From Hyphomonas sp. (GTDB lineage: Bacteria; Pseudomonadota; Alphaproteobacteria; Caulobacterales; Hyphomonadaceae): DNA of 10,805 nt. The stretch covers positions 1 to 10,805 of the forward strand of contig JARFRJ010000390.1 in the NCBI GenBank assembly GCA_029287305.1. The letters are read 5' to 3'. This document shows positions 1 through 8,475 of this stretch, piece by piece. Both the position numbers and the translations under genes were made by a program. Each line of letters begins with the position of its first letter. The stretch's first letter is position 1. The notes below the pieces were generated by a model. The model did not search any database. It saw nothing but the letters and a program-made list of their open reading frames with translations, and had not been told where the DNA came from.

Positions 1-2229
<2,229 letters not shown>

Positions 2230-2347
2230 ATTGGTTCAAAAAACCTAGCCAAGCTGGTCGACACTGCGCTGCCCGCTCAGGCTGATCAAACCGCGCAGAC
2301 GTTTACAGATAAGCGCTTTACGTGGTCTTTTCTTGAGCAGATTCGCC

Positions 2348-2815
2348 TTAAGCGGCTTGGCCTTGGCCTTTTTTCAGCAATAGATTTGTAATATCTGCAT
2401 AGGTGTTGGCCGCGCGCAGGTGATCGCGGAACTCCTCGCGGCTGAAAGCGCGGGAGATTTGGGCCAAGGCTCTTAAATGGTCAGAGCCTTCTGAAAGCGG
2501 GGCGAGCAACATAAAAATGAGATCGCAGGGCTCTTTATCAAAAGCGTCGAAATCTAAGGGTCGGCGCAGGCGCGCAAAGGCCCCTATGGATTTATCTATC
2601 CCGTTGAGGCGGGCATGAGGGATCGCCACGCCATAGCCAATCGCAGTTGAGCCAAGTCTTTCGCGATCTGTCACAGCGTGCAGAATGTCGCGTGGGTCAA
2701 GCCGTGTTAAATCTGCCAGTGTTTCACTTAATTGGCGTAACAGGCTTTGCGGTCCTTTAATCTGTAAATCGAGAAAGATCGCATCTTTGGATAAAAGATT
2801 CGAAAAATCATGCAT
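2348..2815 (-). CDS. ptsN: Nitrogen PTS EIIA protein PtsN (EIIANtr)
   Basis: A cytoplasmic phosphoacceptor at the end of the nitrogen-related phosphotransferase chain (PtsP to NPr to EIIANtr). It transports no sugar; its phosphorylation state reports nitrogen and carbon status to targets such as potassium transporters and sensor kinases. Those targets are family knowledge, and none are in this window. The 155 residues form one PTS EIIA type-2 domain. The phosphorylated histidine is H67 in GVAIPHARL, preceded by RERLGSTAIGYG, and the later HLRALAQISRAF helix is also typical. The ATG at 2815 has AGGGTGG about seven bases upstream. It lies 24 bases after the hpf stop codon on the same strand, so the two are very probably cotranscribed, as in many proteobacteria. 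The downstream convergent gap to ligA holds no convincing terminator. Confidence 0.95.
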   Translation of the reverse strand: MHDFSNLLSKDAIFLDLQIKGPQSLLRQLSETLADLTRLDPRDILHAVTDRERLGSTAIGYGVAIPHARLNGIDKSIGAFARLRRPLDFDAFDKEPCDLIFMLLAPLSEGSDHLRALAQISRAFSREEFRDHLRAANTYADITNLLLKKGQGQAA

Positions 2816-2839
2816 TTGAAACCACCCTGACGCACTCGC

Positions 2840-3424
2840 TTAACTTAATGTTGGGTCTACCCACCCAATATGGCCATCTGAACGGCGATAAACCAGATTA
2901 AAGCGATCATGTGAAGAGTTTTTAAAGAAAACGACTGATGTTTCACCTAATTCAAGCTGCATGACCGCTTCTGCGACAGAAAGAGTTAAAACTTTTTCAG
3001 CTGTTTCAGCGATAATGAGAGGTTGGTCACCGCCTTCGCCTTCGGTTTTCAACGGATCACTTTCTTCATCCATGCTTTGCAGGATACGGGTCGGCATGAT
3101 CTCACTGGGCAAGGGAGAGCGACCAGTTTTGTGGTGATCCTTAAGACGGCGCTTATAGCGCCGGACACGTTTTTCCATTTTATCAAGCGCAGTTTCGAGT
3201 GCCGCATAAGGCTCAGCCGCTGTTCCACGTGCTTGTAGAACGATGCCGGATGGCAGATTTACAGAACAGTCTACACTGATTTCATAGCGGTCTTTTGAGA
3301 CGACAACATTCCCCGCTGTCGGTCGATCAAAATATTTGGTTACAGTCGCTTCGAGGCCAGTTTCAATGCGGGATCGTAAACTGTCCCCAAGCTCAATCTG
3401 TTTACCTGTAATCTGAATTTGCAT
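2840..3424 (-). CDS. hpf: Long-form ribosome hibernation promoting factor Hpf
   Basis: This protein binds the 30S decoding channel in stationary phase or starvation and drives formation of inactive 100S ribosome dimers. The 194 residues fit the long form. An N-terminal S30AE/HPF domain (about 1-105) opens with MQIQITGKQIELGDSLRSRI and ends in a very basic stretch, KRVRRYKRRLKDHHK (85-99). An acidic linker (about 105-134) leads to a C-terminal dimerisation domain (about 135-194) with LSVAEAVMQLELGETSVVFF, NLVYRRSDGHIGWVDP. Because the C-terminal domain is present, dimerisation would need no separate RMF protein. The start has AAGGAG eight bases upstream and a good promoter further up. The rpoN-hpf-ptsN order is conserved. 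In other bacteria the gene is often called raiA or yhbH. Confidence 0.96.
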   Translation of the reverse strand: MQIQITGKQIELGDSLRSRIETGLEATVTKYFDRPTAGNVVVSKDRYEISVDCSVNLPSGIVLQARGTAAEPYAALETALDKMEKRVRRYKRRLKDHHKTGRSPLPSEIMPTRILQSMDEESDPLKTEGEGGDQPLIIAETAEKVLTLSVAEAVMQLELGETSVVFFKNSSHDRFNLVYRRSDGHIGWVDPTLS

Positions 3425-3432
3425 AAATACAG

Positions 3433-3438
3433 CTCCTT
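3433..3438 (-). promoter_or_regulatory. Ribosome binding site of hpf
   Basis: AAGGAG on the minus strand, eight bases from the ATG at 3424. It is one of the strongest Shine-Dalgarno matches in the window and fits an abundant stress protein. Confidence 0.7.
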
Positions 3439-3454
3439 ATGGATATGATGAATT

Positions 3455-3484
3455 ATTATACTGTAATCAACCTATAACCGACAA
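3455..3484 (-). promoter_or_regulatory. Sigma-70-type promoter of hpf-ptsN
   Basis: Reading the minus strand, a -35 box TTGTCG (3484-3479) is followed after 18 bases by a perfect -10 box TATAAT (3460-3455). Transcription would begin near 3448, giving a leader of about 24 bases that includes the AAGGAG site. The promoter lies in the 111-base gap between the rpoN stop codon and hpf, so hpf-ptsN can be expressed without rpoN. The assignment rests on consensus match and spacing only. Confidence 0.6.
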
Positions 3485-3535
3485 TGCGTTTAGACGGATA
3501 CGCTTACGGAAAAACTTAAACGACAAGAAATCTGA

Positions 3536-5089
3536 CTATCCAATATTTTTTGCAAGCCCGATAGCCCTTTTAGATTTATATTGGCGGCGTCTTTGAAAAC
3601 TTGACGGAATATTCAAGGCTTCACGATATTTTGCAACGGTCCGGCGGGAAATGTCAATTTCAAGATCGCGCAATTTTTGCACAAGCTGATCATCAGACAG
3701 CACCGCATTTTCGGCTTCTTCTTCTTTTATCAATGTCTTGATATGAAAGCGGACCGCTTCAGCAGAATGGGCTGCGCCGGAGCCAAGCCCGGATATGGCA
3801 GCGGTAAAAAAATACTTTAATTCAAACAGGCCGCGCGGCGTTGCCATATATTTATTCGCGGTGACCCGGCTAACGGTACTTTCATGTACATTTATGGTCT
3901 TCGCAATTTTATCGAGCGTGAGCGGGCGTAAATGCGCGATCCCTTGGGCCAGAAAAGCGTCCTGTTCGCGGACAATTTCCTTGCAAACCTTCAAAACGGT
4001 CTCAGCGCGCTGATTGAGGGATTTAATCAGCCAATTGGCATTTGCTGCACATTGAGAAATAAATTCCCTATCCGCCTCGGCCAAGGGCGTCGTTGAAATC
4101 TCGCTGTAATAGACCTGGTTCATCAGGACACGTGGCAAAGTGCTTGTATTTAATTCTACCGCATAACCGGTATCGGGCAAGACATGCACAAAGACATCCG
4201 GTTCAATCGCCACAGAAATATCTGAGGCAAAGGCCTCGCCCGGGCGAGGGGTCAATGTTTTAAGCTCTGCCAGCATATCCTCAATATCGTCTTGGCCGAG
4301 CTGGCAAAGCGTCATTAGCTGGGCAATATCTTGTTTGGCGACAAGTTCGAGATTTTCAAGCAGGGTTTGCATGGCCGGGTCCAGCCGATTGCGCTCGGCC
4401 AATTGCAGGCCAAGACATTCAGAGACAGATCGGGCCATAATGCCGGTTGGTTCGAAGTTTTGACAGAGCCTTAATATGTGCAGGATAGTCTCTTGCCCGG
4501 TTCCAAAACTCTCTGCCAGTTCCTCAAGATTGGCGCGGCAATATCCATCTTCGCCGGTTTCATGGATCAGCCTAGAGGCGATCAGCGCATCATCGGTATT
4601 AAGCCGGGCCATTTGAAGCTGTGTGGCCAAATGCTCCTGCAGGCTTAGCCCGCTATGGGTGGAGGCGTGATAGGCTTGGCTTTCCCCATCATAGAAATTT
4701 GAGCTGTCAGTGTGCTGTAGATGGGTCTGTCTGTCATGGCTCATCATCGGCGACGCGGTTCCGATCATATCTGACCCTGTATCGCCGTGCGAGATATCTT
4801 CTATCGGTGCATCCAAAGCATGTCCTGCTGCGTGCAAGGCGTGCCCGGTATCAAAGGCAATTTCCCCCTCGGACGGTTCCCATGTGCCGTCCGGACCCGG
4901 TTCATCTAAATTTTGCAGCTTGGGTTTGTCTTCCTCAGGCGCGCGCTCAAGCAGCGGATTGGCCTCAATTTCAGCATCGACATATTGGCTCAAGTCCAGA
5001 TTGGACATTTGGAGCAGCTTGATCGCCTGCTGTAATTGCGGCGTCATCAGAAGGGATTGCCCTTGGCGGAGTGCGAGTTTTTGCTGCAT
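3536..5089 (-). CDS. rpoN: RNA polymerase sigma-54 factor RpoN
   Basis: The alternative sigma factor that directs polymerase to -24/-12 promoters and needs an AAA+ enhancer-binding activator to open them; it classically controls nitrogen assimilation, motility and similar systems. The 517 residues show the full plan. Region I is MTPQLQQAIKLLQMSNLDL (15-33) through IEANPLLE. Region II is acidic and unusually histidine-rich (about 50-145). The core-binding region (about 146-330) includes ETGEDGYCRANLEELAESFG. A helix-turn-helix (about 391-428) carries VHESTVSRVTANKYMATPRG. The RpoN box is SRRTVAKYRE (481-490), where the usual first residue is Ala. The tail extends 27 residues past the box and is basic. 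The start agrees with the family (MQQKLALRQGQSLL); AGGG lies close upstream, a weak ribosome site. The usual upstream partner lptB is missing. The protein looks intact and functional. Confidence 0.97.
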   Translation of the reverse strand: MQQKLALRQGQSLLMTPQLQQAIKLLQMSNLDLSQYVDAEIEANPLLERAPEEDKPKLQNLDEPGPDGTWEPSEGEIAFDTGHALHAAGHALDAPIEDISHGDTGSDMIGTASPMMSHDRQTHLQHTDSSNFYDGESQAYHASTHSGLSLQEHLATQLQMARLNTDDALIASRLIHETGEDGYCRANLEELAESFGTGQETILHILRLCQNFEPTGIMARSVSECLGLQLAERNRLDPAMQTLLENLELVAKQDIAQLMTLCQLGQDDIEDMLAELKTLTPRPGEAFASDISVAIEPDVFVHVLPDTGYAVELNTSTLPRVLMNQVYYSEISTTPLAEADREFISQCAANANWLIKSLNQRAETVLKVCKEIVREQDAFLAQGIAHLRPLTLDKIAKTINVHESTVSRVTANKYMATPRGLFELKYFFTAAISGLGSGAAHSAEAVRFHIKTLIKEEEAENAVLSDDQLVQKLRDLEIDISRRTVAKYREALNIPSSFQRRRQYKSKRAIGLAKNIG

Positions 5090-5197
5090 AGACCCTATAT
5101 TGTAAGACGTGGTTAAAGGCGCAAGCGCTCAAACGGACCCATTTTACCTTGGCGACGCTTTCATCCTCGATGGGCGCTTTACCTCTATCCAGATCGG

Positions 5198-6574
5198 TTA
5201 AAATCGCCCGGCTGGACCTGGAAACACAACCGGACTTTCCGCGCCATTTTCAGCCACACTGGCGACGCCAAAGAAGTAATTATCAATGACAATATTTTCC
5301 AGCGTAAACTCAGAAACTTTGCCGACATAGCGGCTATGGGTCCATTGCGGCGCGGTCGTTAAGCGCCAATAGAGTTTATATCCGGCTAGGTTTTCAGCCT
5401 GTTGGCCGTCTGCCATTTGCCAGCTCAGACGGGTTGAAGGGGCCACCGCCCCGGTAATCTCAACCGCGTCAGGAAAAGGCGGCGCAAGGGCAAGGCTTGC
5501 CAATGTGACCACATTCAGCGCGGTCAGCTTGGCAGCAAAGTTAAAATCCACATACTCAATTGTATCGCCATAATGGCGCGCGTCTTCTTGGCGCAAATCC
5601 TGATGTTGGCGGTCATAATGCTCATTGGTTTCCATAATCCGAACGGCGGGCATCCCTGCATCATTAAACGGCCTGTGATGACCGCCGCGACCAAAACGGT
5701 CGAGGCGATAGACCATCATCACATCCAGATTGGGAATATATTGATCCGCCAGACGGTCAATATAGCGGGCAAGATTGCGCGAGGCGCTGTCGACCTCGCC
5801 GCCGGTAAAGCGTCTGAGCCGGGCCTCCTCGGCTGTTTCCACCGCGCGCGTGCCTTCAGAAAAGACCCGCGCGGTTGTATTATTAATCACGCCATTTATG
5901 CCGGCAATATTGCCAATCATATCATTGTTCAAAACCGCTTGAATATCCCAGCCTTGCTCACGCGCATGTGCGGCAACGATTTTACCCCCAAATAGGCCCT
6001 GTTCTTCACCGGACAGGCCCATATAGACGATAGAGCTTGGAAATTCATATTGGCTGAGAATGCGGGCCGCTTCCAGCACCCCGGCCATGCCACTTGCATT
6101 GTCATTGGCGCCGGGGCTTTCAGAGGTTGCATTCATGGGATCGGTGATACGGCTGTCAATATCGCCGGACATGGCGACCATGCGGTTCGGGTCGAGCGTG
6201 CCACGCTGGATAGCGATGACGCTGGCAACATTGACAGGGTCGGGTATGCGCCGTTCACCGGAAACTGTGTCCTGAATGATCATGACCTCAAGACAGCCGC
6301 CGCACGCCTCAGAGATCGCTTCAAATTCAGATAAAATCCAGCGCCGGGCGGCCCCTATGCCGCGTGTCTCGCTTGTCGTTTCAGACAGGGTGTGGCGTGT
6401 TCCAAAATTGACCAATTTTGCAATATCCGCCTCTAGTCGCGCCGGGGAGGGAGCGGCGGCGAGTGTATGTAATAAGGCGTCATCAGAGGTTTGCGCTTGG
6501 CTGAAGACAAAAGAGGATCCGATAAGGGCAAAAAACAGGCTGAAAAGGCCTGTGCGTGAAAATGTGGATAGCAT
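5198..6574 (-). CDS. Secreted M28-family metallopeptidase with C-terminal Fn3-like domain
   Basis: Probably a zinc aminopeptidase of the M28 (M20/M28/M42-like) group, exported to the periplasm or beyond to trim peptides. From the ATG at 6574 it is 458 residues; a longer reading from 6610 is possible, but AAGGAG lies six bases before 6574. A signal peptide is clear (hydrophobic LFSLFFALIGSSFVF, cut near SQA, about residue 27). In the catalytic domain, D158 in GANDNASG fits the bridging metal ligand, E190 and E191 in GLSGEEQG fit the catalytic base and a ligand, D218 in NNDMIG fits a ligand, and H324 in RQHQD fits the last ligand. At the first ligand position, normally His in HxD, the sequence is SGDIDS (D138, D140). 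C91 and C94 (CGGC) may form a disulfide. Residues about 366-455 resemble a fibronectin type III domain (LAGYKLYWR, FFGVASVAENGAES). Specificity cannot be read from sequence. Confidence 0.88.
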   Translation of the reverse strand: MLSTFSRTGLFSLFFALIGSSFVFSQAQTSDDALLHTLAAAPSPARLEADIAKLVNFGTRHTLSETTSETRGIGAARRWILSEFEAISEACGGCLEVMIIQDTVSGERRIPDPVNVASVIAIQRGTLDPNRMVAMSGDIDSRITDPMNATSESPGANDNASGMAGVLEAARILSQYEFPSSIVYMGLSGEEQGLFGGKIVAAHAREQGWDIQAVLNNDMIGNIAGINGVINNTTARVFSEGTRAVETAEEARLRRFTGGEVDSASRNLARYIDRLADQYIPNLDVMMVYRLDRFGRGGHHRPFNDAGMPAVRIMETNEHYDRQHQDLRQEDARHYGDTIEYVDFNFAAKLTALNVVTLASLALAPPFPDAVEITGAVAPSTRLSWQMADGQQAENLAGYKLYWRLTTAPQWTHSRYVGKVSEFTLENIVIDNYFFGVASVAENGAESPVVFPGPAGRF

Positions 6575-6580
6575 AGAGGT

Positions 6581-6586
6581 CTCCTT
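6581..6586 (-). promoter_or_regulatory. Ribosome binding site deciding the M28 peptidase start
   Basis: AAGGAG on the minus strand lies six bases from the ATG at 6574. This start puts a classical signal peptide at the N-terminus and is preferred over the upstream in-frame ATG at 6610, which would add 12 residues before it. Confidence 0.7.
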
Positions 6587-6705
6587 GATCGCAGCCCTGA
6601 TACTGATCATGTTTTTGCCCGCACTGCAATCGACCTGACGCTTGCGGGGGGAGTTTTTATCGGCAGAATTGTATATTTTGAAGGCCGTCTGAGGTGGAGC
6701 CTGTC

Positions 6706-6733
6706 TTGTACATATGGGCTTTTTCTGTAAGAT
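6706..6733 (+). promoter_or_regulatory. Possible promoter of the enoyl-CoA hydratase gene
   Basis: TTGTAC (6706-6711) and TAAGAT (6728-6733) are separated by 16 bases within the 200-base divergent region. Each box is a partial match to the sigma-70 consensus, so this is a weak prediction. No clear counterpart was found for the divergent peptidase gene. Confidence 0.25.
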
Positions 6734-6774
6734 GTGTTTAGGTAAATTTATCTCTATTTGGGAACCGCAAGACT

Positions 6775-7551
6775 ATGGCCTTTTCAACTCTGATCACCGA
6801 AAAAGATGGCAATATTGCCCTTATTAAGCTGAACCGCCCTGAGGCGATGAATGCGTTTAATCATCAGCTTATGGATGAATTAACCGAGGCGATTGACAAA
6901 TTTGAAGCCGATCCGGAGATCGGGTGCCTTATCATAACGGGCTCTTCAAAAGCGTTTGCGGCCGGGGCGGACATTAAGGAAATGCAGGAATTATCCTATA
7001 TGGATGCCTATTATCGCGATTTCATTACCTCTAATTGGGAGCGCACAACGCGCTGTCGCAAGCCTGTGATTGCGGCGGTATCGGGATATGCCTTAGGCGG
7101 CGGGTGCGAGCTGGCCATGATGTGTGACTTTATTCTTGCGGCTGACAATGCAAAATTCGGCCAGCCGGAAATTACAATCGGCGTTTCCCCCGGTGCCGGC
7201 GGCACACAGAGGCTGACCCGTTTTGTCGGCAAGTCAAAGGCGATGGAAATGTGTTTAACCGGGCGTATGATGGACGCTAAGGAAGCAGAACGCTGTGGCC
7301 TAGTTTCGCGCATTGTCACAGCCGATAATTTATTGGAAGAGGCTAAATCTGTTGCCAAAAAGATTGCTGGCATGCCGCGCGCGGCGGCTATGATGACCAA
7401 GGAAATGGTCAATGCGGCCTATGAAACACCGCTCTCGCATGGTGTACGCTTTGAGCGCCGCCTGTTTCATTCCCTGTTTGGGACGGAGGATCAGCAGGAA
7501 GGCATGAATGCCTTTGTCGAAAAGCGCACGCCGCATTTCAAGAATAAATAG
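6775..7551 (+). CDS. Enoyl-CoA hydratase (crotonase family)
   Basis: A cytoplasmic enzyme that adds water across the double bond of 2-trans-enoyl-CoA, giving 3-hydroxyacyl-CoA in fatty-acid or related acyl-CoA breakdown. The 258 residues are the family's usual length. The oxyanion-hole segments are [13 protein letters not shown] (58-70) and YALGGGCEL (105-113). Both catalytic glutamates of true hydratases are present: E112 in GGGCELAM and E132 in GQPEITIG, followed by PGAGGTQRL (139-147). This makes a hydratase more likely than an isomerase or CoA hydrolase of the same fold. The C-terminal segment ([20 protein letters not shown]) is the typical trimerisation region. The ATG at 6775 has only a weak upstream GGGAA. 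No other beta-oxidation gene is adjacent, so the physiological substrate is open. Confidence 0.94.
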   Translation: MAFSTLITEKDGNIALIKLNRPEAMNAFNHQLMDELTEAIDKFEADPEIGCLIITGSSKAFAAGADIKEMQELSYMDAYYRDFITSNWERTTRCRKPVIAAVSGYALGGGCELAMMCDFILAADNAKFGQPEITIGVSPGAGGTQRLTRFVGKSKAMEMCLTGRMMDAKEAERCGLVSRIVTADNLLEEAKSVAKKIAGMPRAAAMMTKEMVNAAYETPLSHGVRFERRLFHSLFGTEDQQEGMNAFVEKRTPHFKNK

Positions 7552-7580
7552 GGCAAAAAGAGACCTTGCATCACAAGAGT

Positions 7581-7679
7581 ATGATGGGCGGGGGATGCGG
7601 TTTCAGATCGCTTTATATACAGCCTGCATATTGCCTTCTTATCTTAGCCCTTAGGAGTGATCTGTATGAAAGCCTTTAA
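7581..7679 (+). CDS. Possible leucine-rich leader ORF before leuD
   Basis: An unannotated 32-codon reading in a frame other than leuD, from ATG at 7581 (a second ATG follows at once) to TAA at 7677-7679. Its second half is rich in leucine: codons at 7635, 7638, 7644, 7650, 7662 and 7674, read as CLLILALRSDLYESL. It spans the leuD ribosome site and overlaps the first leuD codons by 14 bases. Leucine biosynthesis genes are often controlled by leader peptides that sense leucyl-tRNA, which is why it is listed. Against it, there is no good ribosome site for its own start and no terminator/antiterminator pair is visible. It may be chance. Confidence 0.2.
   Translation: MMGGGCGFRSLYIQPAYCLLILALRSDLYESL
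7653..7657 (+). promoter_or_regulatory. Ribosome binding site deciding the leuD start
   Basis: AGGAG is placed eight bases before the ATG at 7666. A GTG at 7657 in the same frame overlaps this site and would have no ribosome site of its own, so the ATG is the better start. Confidence 0.7.
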
Positions 7680-8289
7680 ATCTTTATCCGGTCTTGCCGC
7701 GCCGCTTATGGAAAAGGGGCGCTTAATGGCAAATGTTGATACGGACATGATCATTCCCAAACAATTCCTGAAAACAACAGAGCGGACAGGCCTGTCTAAA
7801 GGCCTCTTTTATGAATTGAAAACCCGCTCTGATGGCTCTCTCAATCCAGACTTTATCTTGCATCAGGAGGCCTATAGCTCGGCGCAAATCCTGATTGCGG
7901 GGGAAAATTTTGGCTGTGGGTCTTCGCGCGAACATGCGCCCTGGGCGCTTTTGGATCAGGGGATTTCGGCGGTTATTGCGCCAGGTTTTGCGGATATTTT
8001 CTATAATAATTGTTTTAAGAATGGCGTATTGCCGATTGCCTTGCCGAGCGAGCATGTTGAGGCTTTAGCCCGGCAAGCTGGCGGCGGTAATCATATCTTC
8101 AACATTGATCTGGAAAGCCAGACGCTGACAGCCCCCGATGGCACGGCATATCATTTTGAGATCGATGCAAGCCGAAAGCATAATCTGATAGAAGGGCTCG
8201 ATGAAATTGCCCTCAGCCTGCAAAAACAGAGTGAAATTTCTGCTTTTGAGGCCCAGCGTGCGATCAGCCTGCCTTGGCTTTCCTCCTAA
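7666..8289 (+). CDS. leuD: 3-isopropylmalate dehydratase small subunit LeuD
   Basis: With LeuC (large subunit, 4Fe-4S), this subunit isomerises 2-isopropylmalate to 3-isopropylmalate in leucine biosynthesis. LeuD is the swivelling aconitase-like domain that shapes substrate specificity. The product is 207 residues, the usual LeuD size. Diagnostic segments are NVDTDMIIPKQFLK (23-36), the substrate-loop block GENFGCGSSREHAPWALLD (79-97), and PGFADIFYNNCFKNGVLPI (106-124). The start was moved from a GTG at 7657 to the ATG at 7666 because of AGGAG eight bases upstream. Neither leuC nor leuB is in the window, although they are commonly neighbours, so the partner must lie elsewhere. It is 114 bases from the hydratase gene, whose function is unrelated, so the two may be separate units. 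Confidence 0.96.
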   Translation: MKAFKSLSGLAAPLMEKGRLMANVDTDMIIPKQFLKTTERTGLSKGLFYELKTRSDGSLNPDFILHQEAYSSAQILIAGENFGCGSSREHAPWALLDQGISAVIAPGFADIFYNNCFKNGVLPIALPSEHVEALARQAGGGNHIFNIDLESQTLTAPDGTAYHFEIDASRKHNLIEGLDEIALSLQKQSEISAFEAQRAISLPWLSS

Positions 8290-8359
8290 AAATAACACGT
8301 ATTTATGTATCTTCATTAAAGCTGTTATAGATTACGGATAGTGTTTATCCCATATATTG

Positions 8360-8390
8360 GAGATTCGCGCTGTATTTTCCGCGCAATCTC
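8360..8390 (+). other. 10-bp hairpin in the leader of the helicase gene
   Basis: GAGATT (8360-8365) pairs with AATCTC (8385-8390) and GCGC (8367-8370) pairs with GCGC (8381-8384), leaving C8366 bulged and a ten-base loop, TGTATTTTCC. No U-run follows, so it does not look like an intrinsic terminator of leuD. It is more likely part of the 5' leader of the helicase transcript, where RNA structure could matter for feedback or temperature response. A TATATT at 8353-8358 lies just upstream, but I could not match it with a good -35 box. Pairing is read directly; function is inferred. Confidence 0.5.
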
Positions 8391-8418
8391 ATTTATAGAG
8401 AGTTAATCTGTGTTCGAT

Positions 8419-8475
8419 ATGAGTCTGATAATTTCCCTGAGGGGAAAATCGCAGATATTTGATTTCCTGATGTGA
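8419..8475 (+). CDS. Short upstream ORF coupled to the helicase start
   Basis: An 18-codon ORF, MSLIISLRGKSQIFDFLM, ends in ATG TGA at 8470-8475. Its TGA overlaps the helicase GTG (8472-8474) in the arrangement GTGA, a common signature of translational coupling. A longer start at GTG 8410 in the same frame would sit seven bases after AGAGAG (8397-8402), a better ribosome-site spacing than the ATG at 8419 has. The helicase start has no Shine-Dalgarno of its own, which fits delivery of ribosomes by this ORF. I recognise no family. It could be a chance reading, so confidence is modest. Confidence 0.35.
   Translation: MSLIISLRGKSQIFDFLM
8432..8447 (+). other. Second leader hairpin inside the upstream ORF
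   Basis: TTTCCC (8432-8437) pairs with GGGAAA (8442-8447) around a TGAG loop. It hides the purine-rich GAGGGG (8439-8444), the only strong Shine-Dalgarno-like run near the helicase start, although that run lies more than 25 bases before the GTG. It may be part of a leader switch together with the 8360-8390 hairpin. Confidence 0.35.

Noticed and set aside
2230..2347. A terminator in the ligA/ptsN convergent gap
   Set aside because: Only a 4-bp stem (GGTT/AACC at 2233-2245) with an A-run could be found, too weak to call.
2230..2400. A basic reading in the +1 frame after an A-rich run at the end of ptsN, which could extend PtsN by frameshift
   Set aside because: The run does not form a canonical slippery heptamer in the PtsN frame, PtsN is already full length, and the extension resembles no known domain.
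5089..5104. TACAAT at 5104-5099 on the minus strand as a -10 box for rpoN
   Set aside because: It would place the transcript start about three bases from the ATG, removing the ribosome site, and there is no good -35 at a normal distance.
4621..5105. Two long plus-strand open readings opposite rpoN
   Set aside because: They lie antisense to a clear RpoN sequence, have Cys/Trp/Pro-rich unnatural composition, and have no ribosome sites.
6714..6827. A 37-codon plus-strand reading, starting [12 protein letters not shown], overlapping the hydratase start
   Set aside because: No ribosome site, it overlaps the likely promoter and the coding start, and its second half is simply the hydratase gene in another frame.
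8360..8390. The 10-bp hairpin as a rho-independent terminator of leuD
   Set aside because: The stem is good, but the bases after it (CATTTATAG region) give no U-run, and it lies 70 bases past the leuD stop; a leader element fits better.
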